Shown here: positions 1 through 12,004 of the stretch, one piece after another
Numbering within the stretch: the first letter of the stretch is position 1
How the letters are laid out: every line of letters begins with the position of its first letter
Assembly (NCBI RefSeq): GCF_000382045.1
Contig: NZ_KB907450.1
Coordinates: 634,204-698,203 of the forward strand
Source: Variovorax atrisoli 110B
GTDB taxonomy: Bacteria > Pseudomonadota > Gammaproteobacteria > Burkholderiales > Burkholderiaceae_C
Direction of reading: 5' to 3'
Length of the DNA stretch: 64,000 bases
Program-made: the position numbers and the translations under genes
Notes under the pieces: model-generated
Databases searched by the model: none
What the model was told of the DNA's origin: nothing
The model's input: only the letters and a program-made list of their open reading frames with translations

Positions 1-55
1 GGGCGGCGGCCTGCTGCAAGCTGCGGGCCCGTGCAATTTTCCTTACAAATCAATA

Positions 56-75
56 CCTTGGCGCTACTGCCAAGG
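56..75. other. Short hairpin just upstream of smc
   Basis: A perfect 7-bp stem (CCTTGGC/GCCAAGG) with a 6-base loop lies 14 bases before the smc start. No T-run follows it, so it is not a terminator. It could affect smc translation or be the tail of an upstream signal cut off by the window edge. No function can be shown. Confidence 0.3.
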
Positions 76-89
76 CAGGCCGACAAGTC

Positions 90-3000
90 GTGCGTCTTAA
101 TTCCATCAAGCTATCGGGCTTCAAGTCGTTCGCCGAACCCACCAACTTCATGCTGCCGGGCCAACTGGTGGGCGTTGTCGGGCCCAACGGTTGCGGCAAG
201 TCGAACATCATGGATGCGGTGCGCTGGGTGCTCGGCGAATCGCGCGCCTCGGAGCTTCGCGGCGAGTCGATGCAGGACGTGATCTTCAACGGCACGACCA
301 CCCGAAAGCAGGCCAGCCGTTCGAGCGTGGAACTGGTGTTCGACAACGCCGACCACCGTGCCGGCGGCCAATGGAACCAGTTCGGCGAAATCGCGGTGCG
401 GCGCGTGCTCACCCGCGACGGCACCAGCAGCTACTACATCAACAACCAGCCGGTGCGCCGCCGCGACGTCCAGGACGTGTTCCTGGGCACCGGCCTCGGC
501 CCCCGCGCCTACGCCATCATCGGCCAGGGCACGATCAGCCGGATCATCGAATCCAAGCCCGAGGAGCTGCGCCTCTTCCTCGAAGAAGCCGCCGGCGTCT
601 CCAAGTACAAGGAGCGCCGCCGCGAGACCGAGAACCGCCTGGGCGACACGCGCGAGAACCTCACGCGCGTCGAGGACATCCTTCGCGAACTCAACGCCAA
701 CCTCGAGAAGCTCGAGAAGCAGGCCGAGGTGGCCGCGCGCTACAACGCGCTGCAGGGCGACGCCACGAAGAAGCAGCACCAGCTGTGGTTCCTCAAGCGC
801 AGCGAGAGCAATGCCGACCAGGCGAAGATCAAGGCCGATTCGGAGCGCGCCATCAACGACCTCGAATCGCGCATGGCCGACCTGCGCCACGTCGAGGCCG
901 AGCTCGAGACCGTGCGGCAGGCCCACTACGGTGCCGGTGACCTGGTCAACCAGGCACAGGGCAAGCTCTACGAAGCCAGCGCCGAAGTCGGCCGGCTCGA
1001 GGGCGAGATCCGCTTCGTGGTCGAGGGCCGCCAGCGCGTCGAGCAGCGCCTCGTCCAGCTGCGCGAACAGATGGGCCAGTGGGGCCGCCGCCGCGAGGAG
1101 GCCGAAGCCGAGATCGAGACCCTGGCCGGCGCCGGCGTCGATGCCGAGGAGCAGGCCATCATGCTGGCCGCCCAGCTCGAGGAGCACGACGCGCGCATGC
1201 CCGAGCTCGAAGAGGCCGTGCAGCGCGCACAGGACGAGGCCAACACTCAGCGCACGACCGTGTCGCAGGTGCAGCAGCAGATCCAGGTGCTGGCCGCCGA
1301 CCAGCGCAACATCGAGGAGCAGAGCCGCCAGCTGATGCAGCGCAGCGAACGCCTGCGCGCCGACCAGAACGCCCTGGCCGCGCCCGACGAAGCGCGCCTG
1401 CTCGACATGCAGGAGCAGTACGCCATGGCGCAGGAGGCGGCGAGCGAATCCGACGCGCGCCTGCAGGAACTGCTCGAAGCCGTGCCGCAGCTCGACGACG
1501 ACCGCCGCACGAAGCAGCAGGCCGTCAACACCGAGGGCGCCCGCCATGCCGAGTTCTCAGCCCGCCTGGAGGCGTTGCGCGCCCTGCAGGAAAAGGTCAA
1601 GACCGACGGCAAGCTGGCCCCCTGGCTCGCCAAGCACGGCCTCGAAGGCCTGCAGGGCCTGTGGAGCCGCATCCACATCGAGCAGGGCTGGGAGAACGCG
1701 CTCGAGGCCGCGCTGCGCGAGCGCCTGGGCGCGCTCGAGGTCAGCCGGCTGGAGATGGTCCGCGCTTTCGGCAACGATGCGCCGCCTGCCAAGCTGGCCT
1801 TCTACAGCCCGCCGGCCGCAGGCGTGCCCGAGGGTTCGGCAACGCTGCCGCGCCTGTCGAGCCTGCTGCGCCTGAACGATGCCGGTCAGCAGGCGCTGCT
1901 GAGCGACTGGCTGCACGGCTGCTACACCGCCGCGAGCTTCGAGGAGGCGCTGGCCCAGCGTGGCTCGCTGCAGCCGGGCGAGGTCATTTACGTGCAGAGC
2001 GGCCATGCCGTCTCAGCGCACAGCGTCAACTTCTACGCACCCGATTCCGAGCAGGCTGGCCTGCTGGCGCGCCAGCAGGAAATGGAAAACCTGGAGCGCC
2101 AGCTGCGCGCCCAGACGCTCATCACCGAGGAAGCGCGCACCGCGCTGGTCCGTGCCGAAGCCGCCTATGCCGATGCTGCCTCGCGCCTCGTCACCGCCCG
2201 GCGCGAAGCGGCCGAAACCCAGTCGCGCGCGCACGAACTGCAGGTCGAGACGCTGCGCATGACGCAGCTGGCCGAGCAGACCCGTGCCCGCAGCCAGCAG
2301 CTGGCCGCCGACATCGGCGAAGTCGACGCACAACTCGAGGAACTGCAGGAACGGCGCATCGCCGCCGAGGGCCGCTTCGAGGAACTCGACATGCAGCTGG
2401 CCGATGCCCAGGAGCGCCACGCCGAGCTCGACGAACGCGTGATCGAGGCCAACCGTGCGCTGGCCGCAAGCCGCGAGCAGCACCGCAGTCTCGAACGCCA
2501 GGCGCAGGAAGCCACTTTCTCGCAGCGCACGCTCGAAGCCCGCCGCGCCGAACTCAACCGCTCCATCGAGACCGCCGCGCAGCAGACCGTGGCGCTGACC
2601 GACGAGGACGAGCGCGCCCGCGCGGAACTGGGCCGCCTGTCCGATGCGGCCGCGCAGGCCGGCCTGCAGGATGCGCTCGCGCTCAAGCTCGAACGCGAGA
2701 CTGCGCTGGGCGCGGCGCGCAGCCAGTACGACGACCTCACGCTCAAGCTGCGCGCGAGCGACGAGCGACGCCTGCAGCTCGAGCGCGAGCTCGACCCGCT
2801 GCGCCAGCGCATCACCGAGTTCCAGCTCAAGGAGCAGGCAGCGCGCCTGGGCGTCGAGCAGTACCAGCAGCTGCTGGACGACGCCGGCGCCGACCTCGAG
2901 GCGATCGAGAAGTCGATCGAGACCGACAAGGTGCGGCTCACCGGCCTGCAAGGCGAGATCGACCGCCTCAACCGCGAGGTGGCGGCGCTCGGCGCGGTGA

Positions 3001-3605
3001 ACCTGGCGGCCCTGGACGAACTCGCCATTGCCAGCGAGCGCAAGACCTTCCTCGACGCGCAGTCGGCCGACCTGAACGAAGCCATCGGCACGCTGGAAGA
3101 CGCCATCCGCAAGATCGACGCCGAGACGCGCGACCTGCTTGGCGGCACCTTCAAGATCGTCAACGAGCACTTCAGCCGCATGTTCCCGGAGCTCTTCGGC
3201 GGCGGCAACGCCAAGCTCATGATGACCGGCGACGAAATTCTCGACTCCGGCGTGCAGGTGATGGCCCAGCCTCCCGGCAAGAAGAACCAGACCATCCACC
3301 TGCTGTCGGGCGGCGAGAAGGCGCTCACGGCCATCGCGCTCGTGTTCGCCATCTTCCAGCTGAACCCGGCGCCTTTCTGTTTGCTCGACGAAGTGGACGC
3401 GCCGCTGGACGACGCCAACACCGAGCGCTATGCCAAACTCGTCTCCGCCATGAGCCGCGAAACCCAGTTCCTCTTCATCAGCCACAACAAGATCGCCATG
3501 GAAATGGCCGAGCAGCTGATCGGCGTGACGATGCAGGAGCAGGGCGTCTCGCGCATCGTGGCGGTCGACATGGAGTCGGCTGTGTCCATGGTCGAAGCCG
3601 CATAA
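90..3605 (+). CDS. smc: Chromosome segregation protein SMC
   Basis: SMC is the ATPase core of the bacterial condensin that organises and segregates the chromosome. The 1171-residue length is typical. The N-terminal head has a Walker A motif GPNGCGKS at residues 31-38. Two long coiled-coil arms, rich in Glu, Arg, Gln and Ala, flank a hinge at roughly residues 510-640. The C-terminal head has the signature LLSGGEKAL and the Walker B segment CLLDEVDAPLDD. The start is GTG at 90, giving the family-typical N-terminus MRLNSIKLSGFKSF; no better start exists in frame. It is followed after 18 bases by zipA and then ligA, a gene order usual in betaproteobacteria, so the three probably form one operon. 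Identification is secure. Confidence 0.97.
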   Translation: MRLNSIKLSGFKSFAEPTNFMLPGQLVGVVGPNGCGKSNIMDAVRWVLGESRASELRGESMQDVIFNGTTTRKQASRSSVELVFDNADHRAGGQWNQFGEIAVRRVLTRDGTSSYYINNQPVRRRDVQDVFLGTGLGPRAYAIIGQGTISRIIESKPEELRLFLEEAAGVSKYKERRRETENRLGDTRENLTRVEDILRELNANLEKLEKQAEVAARYNALQGDATKKQHQLWFLKRSESNADQAKIKADSERAINDLESRMADLRHVEAELETVRQAHYGAGDLVNQAQGKLYEASAEVGRLEGEIRFVVEGRQRVEQRLVQLREQMGQWGRRREEAEAEIETLAGAGVDAEEQAIMLAAQLEEHDARMPELEEAVQRAQDEANTQRTTVSQVQQQIQVLAADQRNIEEQSRQLMQRSERLRADQNALAAPDEARLLDMQEQYAMAQEAASESDARLQELLEAVPQLDDDRRTKQQAVNTEGARHAEFSARLEALRALQEKVKTDGKLAPWLAKHGLEGLQGLWSRIHIEQGWENALEAALRERLGALEVSRLEMVRAFGNDAPPAKLAFYSPPAAGVPEGSATLPRLSSLLRLNDAGQQALLSDWLHGCYTAASFEEALAQRGSLQPGEVIYVQSGHAVSAHSVNFYAPDSEQAGLLARQQEMENLERQLRAQTLITEEARTALVRAEAAYADAASRLVTARREAAETQSRAHELQVETLRMTQLAEQTRARSQQLAADIGEVDAQLEELQERRIAAEGRFEELDMQLADAQERHAELDERVIEANRALAASREQHRSLERQAQEATFSQRTLEARRAELNRSIETAAQQTVALTDEDERARAELGRLSDAAAQAGLQDALALKLERETALGAARSQYDDLTLKLRASDERRLQLERELDPLRQRITEFQLKEQAARLGVEQYQQLLDDAGADLEAIEKSIETDKVRLTGLQGEIDRLNREVAALGAVNLAALDELAIASERKTFLDAQSADLNEAIGTLEDAIRKIDAETRDLLGGTFKIVNEHFSRMFPELFGGGNAKLMMTGDEILDSGVQVMAQPPGKKNQTIHLLSGGEKALTAIALVFAIFQLNPAPFCLLDEVDAPLDDANTERYAKLVSAMSRETQFLFISHNKIAMEMAEQLIGVTMQEQGVSRIVAVDMESAVSMVEAA

Positions 3606-3623
3606 GCGGGGCGGCAACGATCC

Positions 3624-6840
<3,217 letters not shown>

Positions 6841-6966
6841 GTCGTCGGGCGGCAGGGACGCCGACCGGCCTCTTTACCGGCCGTTACGCTGCTTCATCGC
6901 AGCGCAGTCAACAGGGTCTACAACCTGACGTTGAAAGCTAATTGAAGGCCACAAGGAGAGTCCCTC

Positions 6967-7371
6967 ATGACCAAAATTCGAGTTCTCGGTGCCTGTGCCG
7001 CCATCGGTGGCGTTGCGCTGCTTACCGGCTGCGTCGGCGTTCCAGCCGATCCCTACTACGGCGGGGGCTATTCGTCGGGGCCTTACTACAGCGAGCCCGC
7101 GCCCGTGGTGGTGCCGGCGCCGGTCTACATCAACGGCGGCGGCTACTACGAGCGGCGTCCGCGCTATTACGACAGGCCCTATTACGACCGGCCGGCCTAT
7201 CCGGTCCGCCCGCCTGCCTGGGGTGGTGGTGGCCGCCCAGTGGCTCCGCCTGTGGTGGTGCCGCCTCGTCCGCCCATCGCGGGTGGCGGCCCGGGCTCTA
7301 TCCCGACCCCGCCTCGCGGCAACGCGCGACTCTGGACTTCGCCCGACTCGAAGAACCAGACCCCTCCCTGA
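6967..7371 (+). CDS. Small Tyr/Pro/Gly-rich lipoprotein of unknown function
   Basis: The 134-residue protein opens with a lipoprotein signal peptide (MTKIRVLGAC onward) and a clear lipobox LTGC, so Cys23 should be lipidated and the protein exported. The mature part is low-complexity: runs of Tyr, Gly, Pro and Val with repeated YYDRPYYDRP-type units. This resembles small proline/tyrosine-rich outer-membrane lipoproteins, but I recognise no domain. An AAGGAG ribosome site precedes the ATG by about 8 bases. The gene stands alone between ligA and def with a 126-base leader, suggesting its own promoter. The function is not known. Confidence 0.75.
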   Translation: MTKIRVLGACAAIGGVALLTGCVGVPADPYYGGGYSSGPYYSEPAPVVVPAPVYINGGGYYERRPRYYDRPYYDRPAYPVRPPAWGGGGRPVAPPVVVPPRPPIAGGGPGSIPTPPRGNARLWTSPDSKNQTPP

Positions 7372-7416
7372 TCCCCTCCGGAGGATGGAGTTCGGAGCCA
7401 TCGCGATAATCCCGCC

Positions 7417-7956
7417 ATGGCCATCCGCGAAATCCTGAAAATGGGCGACCCCCGGCTGCTGCGCATCGCACAGCCGGTGGCCGCATTCGATACCGACGAA
7501 CTGCACATGCTGGTGCGAGACATGTTCGAGACCATGCATGCGGTCAATGGAGCCGGTCTTGCCGCGCCGCAGATCGGCGTCGACCAGCAGCTCGTGATCT
7601 TCGGCACCGATGTCGTGAATCCGCGCTATCCCGATGCACCACCGGTGCCGCGCACCGTGCTGCTGAACCCTGTCATCACACCCTTGGGCGATGAAGAGGA
7701 AGAGGGCTGGGAAGGGTGCCTGTCGGTGCCGGGGCTGCGCGGCGTGGTGCCGCGCTTCGCCAGCATCCGCTATACGGGTTTCGACCCCTACGGTGAACCC
7801 ATCGATCGGGTCGCCACGGGTTTTCATGCGCGCGTGGTGCAGCATGAGGTCGATCACCTGCTGGGCAAGCTCTACCCGATGCGGGTTCGCGATTTCTCGC
7901 GATTCGGCTACACCGAGGTCCTGTTTCCGGGCCTCGATGCTGCCGACGACGATTGA
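7417..7956 (+). CDS. def: Peptide deformylase
   Basis: This enzyme removes the formyl group from the initiator methionine of nascent proteins and is a metal-dependent hydrolase. All three family motifs are present: [10 protein letters not shown] (residues 46-55), EGCLSVPG carrying the metal-binding Cys, and QHEVDHLLG carrying the two metal-binding His residues and the catalytic Glu. The length of 179 residues is normal. It probably is a secondary deformylase, because the main copy in this group usually sits beside fmt, which is absent here; that is inference. Its stop codon faces that of the convergent DoxX gene 10 bases away. Confidence 0.95.
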   Translation: MAIREILKMGDPRLLRIAQPVAAFDTDELHMLVRDMFETMHAVNGAGLAAPQIGVDQQLVIFGTDVVNPRYPDAPPVPRTVLLNPVITPLGDEEEEGWEGCLSVPGLRGVVPRFASIRYTGFDPYGEPIDRVATGFHARVVQHEVDHLLGKLYPMRVRDFSRFGYTEVLFPGLDAADDD

Positions 7957-7969
7957 GCCCGCCGGCTCA
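7954..7969. terminator. Short hairpin containing both stop codons of convergent def and doxX-like genes
   Basis: A perfect 6-bp stem TGAGCC/GGCTCA with a 4-base loop is built from the two facing stop codons, TGA of def at 7954-7956 and TGA of the minus-strand gene at 7969-7967. No T-run follows on either strand. It may weakly help separate convergent transcripts, but it could equally be chance. Confidence 0.3.
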
Positions 7970-8362
7970 GTTGTACTTGCTGCTCAGCGCGAAGCGGCCG
8001 CCGCCCATGAAGGCGAGGCCGAGCGCTGCGGCCAGGAACATGCCCTGCAGTTCCAGCGCCCATCCGCCTTGCTTGCCCAGTGCGCCCAGTTCCTTCGTGT
8101 GGACCAGCGCGATCGCCACCACCATGTTGATGGCAACGATCCAGGCTGCGGGCCGCGTGTAGAGGCCGACGATCAGCAGCACCGGCGCCACCACCTCCCC
8201 GATATAGACCAGATAGGCCAATGCGCCCGGCAGCCCGTGCTGGGCCAGCATGCCCGAGATGAAGCCGACGCCGCCTTGCAGCTTGGCGATGCCATGCAGG
8301 AGGATCAGCACGCCGAGAGAAACGCGCAGGATGAACTTGCCGGTGTCGTCGGATTTGACCAT
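7967..8362 (-). CDS. DoxX/DoxD-family membrane protein
   Basis: The 131-residue protein has four hydrophobic helices. Its N-terminal pattern (VSLGVLILLHGIAKLQGG) and the segment GEVVAPVLLIVGLYTRPAA are typical of the DoxX family, which includes subunits associated with thiosulfate:quinone oxidoreductase and many proteins of unknown role. The frame is open further upstream. I chose ATG at 8362, which directly precedes the conserved KFILR helix and has a GGGA-like site upstream. An alternative ATG at 8377 adds five residues and has no visible ribosome site. It is divergent from the amino-acid binding protein gene at 8530. The actual function cannot be assigned. Confidence 0.8.
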   Translation of the reverse strand: MVKSDDTGKFILRVSLGVLILLHGIAKLQGGVGFISGMLAQHGLPGALAYLVYIGEVVAPVLLIVGLYTRPAAWIVAINMVVAIALVHTKELGALGKQGGWALELQGMFLAAALGLAFMGGGRFALSSKYN

Positions 8363-8529
8363 TGTGTGGATTCCCATTGAGTGGTTGGTGAAGGGCCGTA
8401 TGGTAGTGACCCTGCGGCGCTTCCAGCCAGCCCGTCGAGGCGCATATGCATTCAACCCGGAGTTCTTTGGCAGAGTCAGCCGTCGGCCCGTACACTGCCT
8501 TTTGCTTACCGTTGTTGAGGAGAACACCA

Positions 8530-9567
8530 ATGATGAACAAACCATTCCGGCCGGCGCTGCTCGCGGGCGCCTGCCTCGCAGCCCTGGCCTTTGCCGCCCC
8601 GGCCTTCGCCGGCAAGACGCTCGATGCAGTCAAGCAGCGCGGCACCGTCAAGTGCGGCGTGACCAACGGCGTTGCCGGCTTCTCGGCACCCGACACGCAG
8701 GGCAACTGGTCGGGCCTGGACGTCGACACCTGCCGCGCCATCGCGGCTGCCGTGCTCGGCGACGGCAAGAAGGTCGACTTCGTCCCGCTCAACTCGCAAC
8801 AGCGCTTCTCGGCCCTGCAGGCCGGCGAGATCGACATCCTCGCGCGCAACACCACCTGGACGCTCACCCGCGACGCCTCGCTGGGCTTCAACTTCACCAC
8901 CATCACCTACTACGACGGCCAGGGCTTCCTGGTGCCCAAGAAGCTCAAGGTGACGAGCGCCAAGCAGCTCAAGAACGCGACCATCTGCACCCAGTCGGGC
9001 ACGACCAACGAGAAGAACGTGTCGGACTACTTCCGTGCGCAGGGCATTCCCGTGAAGACGGTGGTGTTCGAGAGCTTCGAGGCCTCGTTCAAGGCCTTCT
9101 TCTCGGGCCGCTGCCAGGCCTTCACGACGGACGCCTCGGCGCTGGCCGGCCTGCGCAACAAGGAAGCGACCAATCCCGACGACTACGTCATCCTGCCCGA
9201 ACTGATCTCCAAGGAGCCGCTGGCGCCGCTGGTGCGCCGCGGCGACGACGAGTGGTTCGCCATCGCCAAGTGGGTGCCCAACGCGCTCATCGAGGCCGAG
9301 GAGTTCGGCATCACGCAGGCCAACGCGGACGAGCTCAAGGCCAGCAGCAAGGACCCGGCGCAGCAGCGCCTGCTCGGTTCCGGTGAAGACCTCGGCAAGC
9401 TGCTGGGCCTGGACAAGGACTGGTCGTTCCGCGCCATCAAGGCCGTGGGCAACTACGGCGAGATCTTCGAGCGCAACGTCGGCCCGAAGTCGGTCCTGAA
9501 GCTGCCGCGCGGCTCCAACAACCTGTGGAGCAAGGGCGGCCTGATCTACGCCCCCCCGGTGAGATAA
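8530..9567 (+). CDS. aapJ: General amino-acid ABC transporter, periplasmic binding protein
   Basis: This is the solute-binding protein of a polar amino-acid uptake system of the HAAT family (AapJ/BztA type). The 345 residues begin with a Sec signal peptide ending AFA-GKTLDAV. The mature start (GTVKCGVTNGVAGFSAPD, then WSGLDVDTCRAIAAAV) is characteristic of AapJ-type proteins. The ATG at 8530 has a GAGGAG site about 8 bases upstream; the frame is open upstream, but that part encodes no recognisable sequence. It is followed, after a 123-base gap holding an intergenic repeat, by two permease genes. Substrate range is inferred from the family: glutamate, aspartate, glutamine and other L-amino acids. 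Confidence 0.93.
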   Translation: MMNKPFRPALLAGACLAALAFAAPAFAGKTLDAVKQRGTVKCGVTNGVAGFSAPDTQGNWSGLDVDTCRAIAAAVLGDGKKVDFVPLNSQQRFSALQAGEIDILARNTTWTLTRDASLGFNFTTITYYDGQGFLVPKKLKVTSAKQLKNATICTQSGTTNEKNVSDYFRAQGIPVKTVVFESFEASFKAFFSGRCQAFTTDASALAGLRNKEATNPDDYVILPELISKEPLAPLVRRGDDEWFAIAKWVPNALIEAEEFGITQANADELKASSKDPAQQRLLGSGEDLGKLLGLDKDWSFRAIKAVGNYGEIFERNVGPKSVLKLPRGSNNLWSKGGLIYAPPVR

Positions 9568-9569
9568 GA

Positions 9570-9664
9570 GCTCTCCAGGCTTCGCGCACTTCGTGTCGCT
9601 TCGCCAATCCCGTCGCCGGGCGCAACACCAGCGGCCCGGCGCGGCCGGTTCCGCGGTGTTCCTG
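9570..9664. repeat. Intergenic GC-rich repeat, copy 1
   Basis: This copy fills most of the aapJ-aapQ gap. It shares with the copies at 59877 and 63272 a left part around GCACTTCGTGTCGCTTCGCC and a right part that folds. From 9624 to 9660 the outer arms AACACC...GGTGTT enclose GCGG/CCGC and an inner CCGGC/GCCGG stem-loop. Loop bases differ from the 59.9-kb copy while the arms are kept, as expected for an element under structural constraint. Having it between a binding-protein gene and its permeases may set the strong expression difference usual in such operons; that is inference. Confidence 0.8.
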
Positions 9665-9690
9665 GCATTGGACCGCTTCTCCACCACGCA

Positions 9691-10695
9691 ATGACTATCC
9701 GTAAAAGCGCTGCTCCTTCGTCATCGCGCGGGGTCTGGCTGGCATGGGCCGTCCAGGCCCTGCTGGTGCTGGCCGTGGTGGCCGGAGCGGTCTGGGTGGT
9801 TCACCATGCGCTCGAGGTGCTGCGCGCACGCGGCGTGCGTTCGGGCTTCGACTTTCTCACCGAGCCTGCCGGCTTCTCGATCAGCGAAGGCTGGCTCGAC
9901 TTCGATGCCAGCCAGCCCTTCTGGCGCGCCTTCCTTGCGGGCCTGATCAATACGGTGCGCGCGGCAGTGCCCGCAGCCATCTTCTCTGTCGTGCTGGGCA
10001 CGCTGATCGGCATCGGCCGGCTCGCGCCGCATGTGCTGCTGCGCGGCATCTGCACCGCTTATGTCGAGCTGGTGCGCAACGTGCCGCTGCTGGTCCAGCT
10101 GCTGATGCTGGCTTTCGCGATGGCAAACCTGTTGCCCGATCCGACGGAGCCGGTGCGGCTCCTGCCGGGTGTGTGGCTGAGCAAGGGCGGCCTCAGCGTG
10201 CCGTGGCCGATGATGGGCGAGGGCGGCCTGCATTTCGAGCTTCCCGAGCGCGGTGATTTCGGCGTGAGCGGCGGCGCGGCGCTCAGTCCCGAGTACGTGA
10301 CCATCGTCGCCGGCCTGAGCCTGTATTCGGCCGCCTTCGTGGCCGAGATCGTGCGGGCGGGCATTCTTTCCGTACCGCAGGGGCAGGTGCTGGCCGGGCA
10401 GGCGCTGGGGCTCTCGCCGGTGCAGCAGCTGCGCATCGTGGTGCTGCCGCAGGCGCTTCGGGTGATCGTGCCGTCGCTCACCAACCAGTTGCTGAGCCTC
10501 ACCAAGAACTCGTCGCTGGCGGTGGCCGTGGGCTATCCGGAACTGGTGTCGGTGGCCAACACCACGATCGGTACGAACGGCCGGGCCTTCGAGTGCATCG
10601 CGATCATCATGGCGGTCTACCTGCTGCTGTCGCTGCTGATCTCCTTCGGCATGAACCGCTACAACGCGCGCGTCGCATTGCGGGGCTGGCGATGA
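9691..10695 (+). CDS. aapQ: General amino-acid ABC transporter permease AapQ
   Basis: This is an inner-membrane permease of the HAAT family. The 334 residues include about eight hydrophobic segments, a long periplasmic loop (about residues 130-200), and the EAA loop region near the C-terminus (AGQALGLSPVQQLRIVVLPQALRVIVPS), which docks on the ATPase. The start of the core, NTVRAAVPAAIFSVVLGTLIGIGRL, is typical. Its stop overlaps the aapM start by four bases (ATGA), so the two are translationally coupled. A partner ATPase is expected but not encoded nearby. Confidence 0.93.
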   Translation: MTIRKSAAPSSSRGVWLAWAVQALLVLAVVAGAVWVVHHALEVLRARGVRSGFDFLTEPAGFSISEGWLDFDASQPFWRAFLAGLINTVRAAVPAAIFSVVLGTLIGIGRLAPHVLLRGICTAYVELVRNVPLLVQLLMLAFAMANLLPDPTEPVRLLPGVWLSKGGLSVPWPMMGEGGLHFELPERGDFGVSGGAALSPEYVTIVAGLSLYSAAFVAEIVRAGILSVPQGQVLAGQALGLSPVQQLRIVVLPQALRVIVPSLTNQLLSLTKNSSLAVAVGYPELVSVANTTIGTNGRAFECIAIIMAVYLLLSLLISFGMNRYNARVALRGWR

Positions 10696-11747
10696 GGAAC
10701 GCCGCGCAAGGGCCGATCGCATGGCGCAGCGAGCTCTGGGGTTCGCCGATGCGCGCGCTGGCGACGCTGCTGCTGCTGGCGCTCTTCGCGTGGATCGGCT
10801 TCCACGTCGTCGAATGGGGCATCGTGCACGCGGTGTTCCGGCCTGACGCCGAGGCCTGCCGCGCCGCGCAGCACGGCGCCTGCTGGGGCGTGGTGGCCGA
10901 GAAGTGGCGGCCGATGCTCTTCGGGCGCTTTCCGTACGAGGAGCAGTGGCGTCCCGCCGTCGCGGTGGTCGTGTTGTCGGCAGTGACCATGCTCAGCGCC
11001 TGGCCGCGCAGTTGGCGCTGGTGGCTGGTGCCGCTGTGGGTCGTTGCGCTGCTGCTCTTCGTGCTGCTGATGCGTGGCGGCGTACTGGGCCTGAGCCATG
11101 TGCCCACCGGGCGATGGGGCGGCCTGCCGCTGACCATCGGGCTCGCGGTGGTGGGGCTGGCGCTGGCCTTTCCGCTGGCACTGCTGCTGGCTCTGGGGCG
11201 GCGCTCCGGCTGGCCGGTGGTGCGCACCCTGTGCGCGAGCTACATCGAACTGGTGCGCGGCGTGCCGCTGATCTCGGTGCTGTTCATGGCCTCGTTCCTG
11301 CTGCCGCTGCTTTGGCCGGCCGGATGGCAGCCCGATGTGCTGGTGCGCGTGCTCGCGGGCCTCGCGCTCTTCGTGGCCGCCTATCTCGCGGAGATCATCC
11401 GGGGCGGCCTGCAGGCCGTGCCGCGCGGGCAGACCGAAGTGGCGATGGCGCTGGGCTTCGGCCGCTGGCCGGTGCAGCGCGACATCGTGCTGCCGCAGGC
11501 GCTGCGCCTCGTCGTGCCCGCGCTGACCAACAACGTGGTCGGCACGCTGAAGGACACCTCGCTGGTCACCGTGGTCGGCCTCTTCGAGCTGACGGGCGCG
11601 CTGGGGCTGGCGCTGGGCGGCGACCCGACCTGGCGGCCGTTCTACCTCGAGGGCTACCTTTTCGTGGCCGCGGTCTACTGGGTGCTGTGCTTCGGGCTCT
11701 CGCGCTACAGCGTATGGCTCGAAAAGCGGCTGTCGGCCGCACCCTGA
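10692..11747 (+). CDS. aapM: General amino-acid ABC transporter permease AapM
   Basis: This is the second permease subunit and forms the membrane channel with AapQ. The 351 residues carry multiple transmembrane helices, a periplasmic insertion after the first helix (FRPDAEACRAAQHGACWG), and the EAA docking loop (VAMALGFGRWPVQRDIVLPQALRLVVPA). I chose the ATG at 10692, inside the ATGA overlap with aapQ; the frame is open upstream but lies within aapQ. Right after it, where the usual aapP ATPase gene would be expected, the sequence instead goes into the hom attenuator. The transporter must therefore borrow an ATPase encoded elsewhere. Confidence 0.92.
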   Translation: MRNAAQGPIAWRSELWGSPMRALATLLLLALFAWIGFHVVEWGIVHAVFRPDAEACRAAQHGACWGVVAEKWRPMLFGRFPYEEQWRPAVAVVVLSAVTMLSAWPRSWRWWLVPLWVVALLLFVLLMRGGVLGLSHVPTGRWGGLPLTIGLAVVGLALAFPLALLLALGRRSGWPVVRTLCASYIELVRGVPLISVLFMASFLLPLLWPAGWQPDVLVRVLAGLALFVAAYLAEIIRGGLQAVPRGQTEVAMALGFGRWPVQRDIVLPQALRLVVPALTNNVVGTLKDTSLVTVVGLFELTGALGLALGGDPTWRPFYLEGYLFVAAVYWVLCFGLSRYSVWLEKRLSAAP

Positions 11748-11785
11748 CCGGGACGCTGCCCGGGTCCTGTACACTCCGAGGCTTC

Positions 11786-11911
11786 ATGTCGAGCCAACGC
11801 TTCCCCTTCGCATCCTTCGCAGCCCCCATGGGCCGCATGATGCCGCCTGCCTCCGCGCAGGCGATGGTCGTTGCTCGAATGATTACCACCATTACCACCG
11901 CGGCCACCTGA
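11786..11911 (+). CDS. Threonine/isoleucine-rich leader peptide of the hom attenuator
   Basis: A short frame of up to 41 codons ends in MITTITTAAT followed by TGA: five Thr and two Ile codons in the last ten. This closely parallels the thrL leader of enteric bacteria. Possible starts are ATG at 11786 (with a GAGG four bases upstream), 11828, 11837, 11840, 11864 and 11879; the sequence does not decide which. The stop codon lies inside the left arm of the first leader hairpin, so a ribosome waiting for charged threonyl- or isoleucyl-tRNA would change the RNA folding. The downstream gene is homoserine dehydrogenase, the branch point to threonine and isoleucine, which makes the regulatory reading consistent. 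Confidence 0.75.
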   Translation: MSSQRFPFASFAAPMGRMMPPASAQAMVVARMITTITTAAT

Positions 11912-11944
11912 GCACGCGCAGGTGGCCGTTCCGGCAGCCACCTG
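11902..11944 (+). promoter_or_regulatory. Alternative leader hairpins of the hom attenuator
   Basis: Segment 1 (GGCCACCTG, 11902-11910) pairs perfectly with segment 2 (CAGGTGGCC, 11919-11927). Segment 2 can instead pair with segment 3 (GCCACCTG, 11937-11944). The two structures exclude each other, and segment 1 contains the leader-peptide stop. This is the expected switch geometry for ribosome-mediated attenuation. I could not see by eye a direct pairing of segment 3 with the terminator arm, so the full antiterminator needs folding. Confidence 0.7.
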
Positions 11945-11972
11945 GTGTATCGCTCTCTCCCCCGAACGAATG

Positions 11973-12004
11973 AACCCAGCTCTGGCAGCTGGGTTTTGTT
12001 TTTT
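11973..12004 (+). terminator. Rho-independent terminator in the hom leader
   Basis: A perfect 9-bp stem AACCCAGCT/AGCTGGGTT with a 5-base loop is followed by TTTTGTTTTTT. It lies after the leader peptide and 15 bases before the hom start, so its place is that of an attenuator and not only that of an end signal for aapM. Confidence 0.88.

Noticed and set aside
11881..11970. Histidine/tyrosine-rich reading of the hom leader (DYHHYHRGHL) in the next frame, as if it were a his leader
   Set aside because: No start codon with a ribosome site precedes it in that frame. The Thr/Ile frame has starts and a stop in the right place, and the downstream gene is homoserine dehydrogenase.
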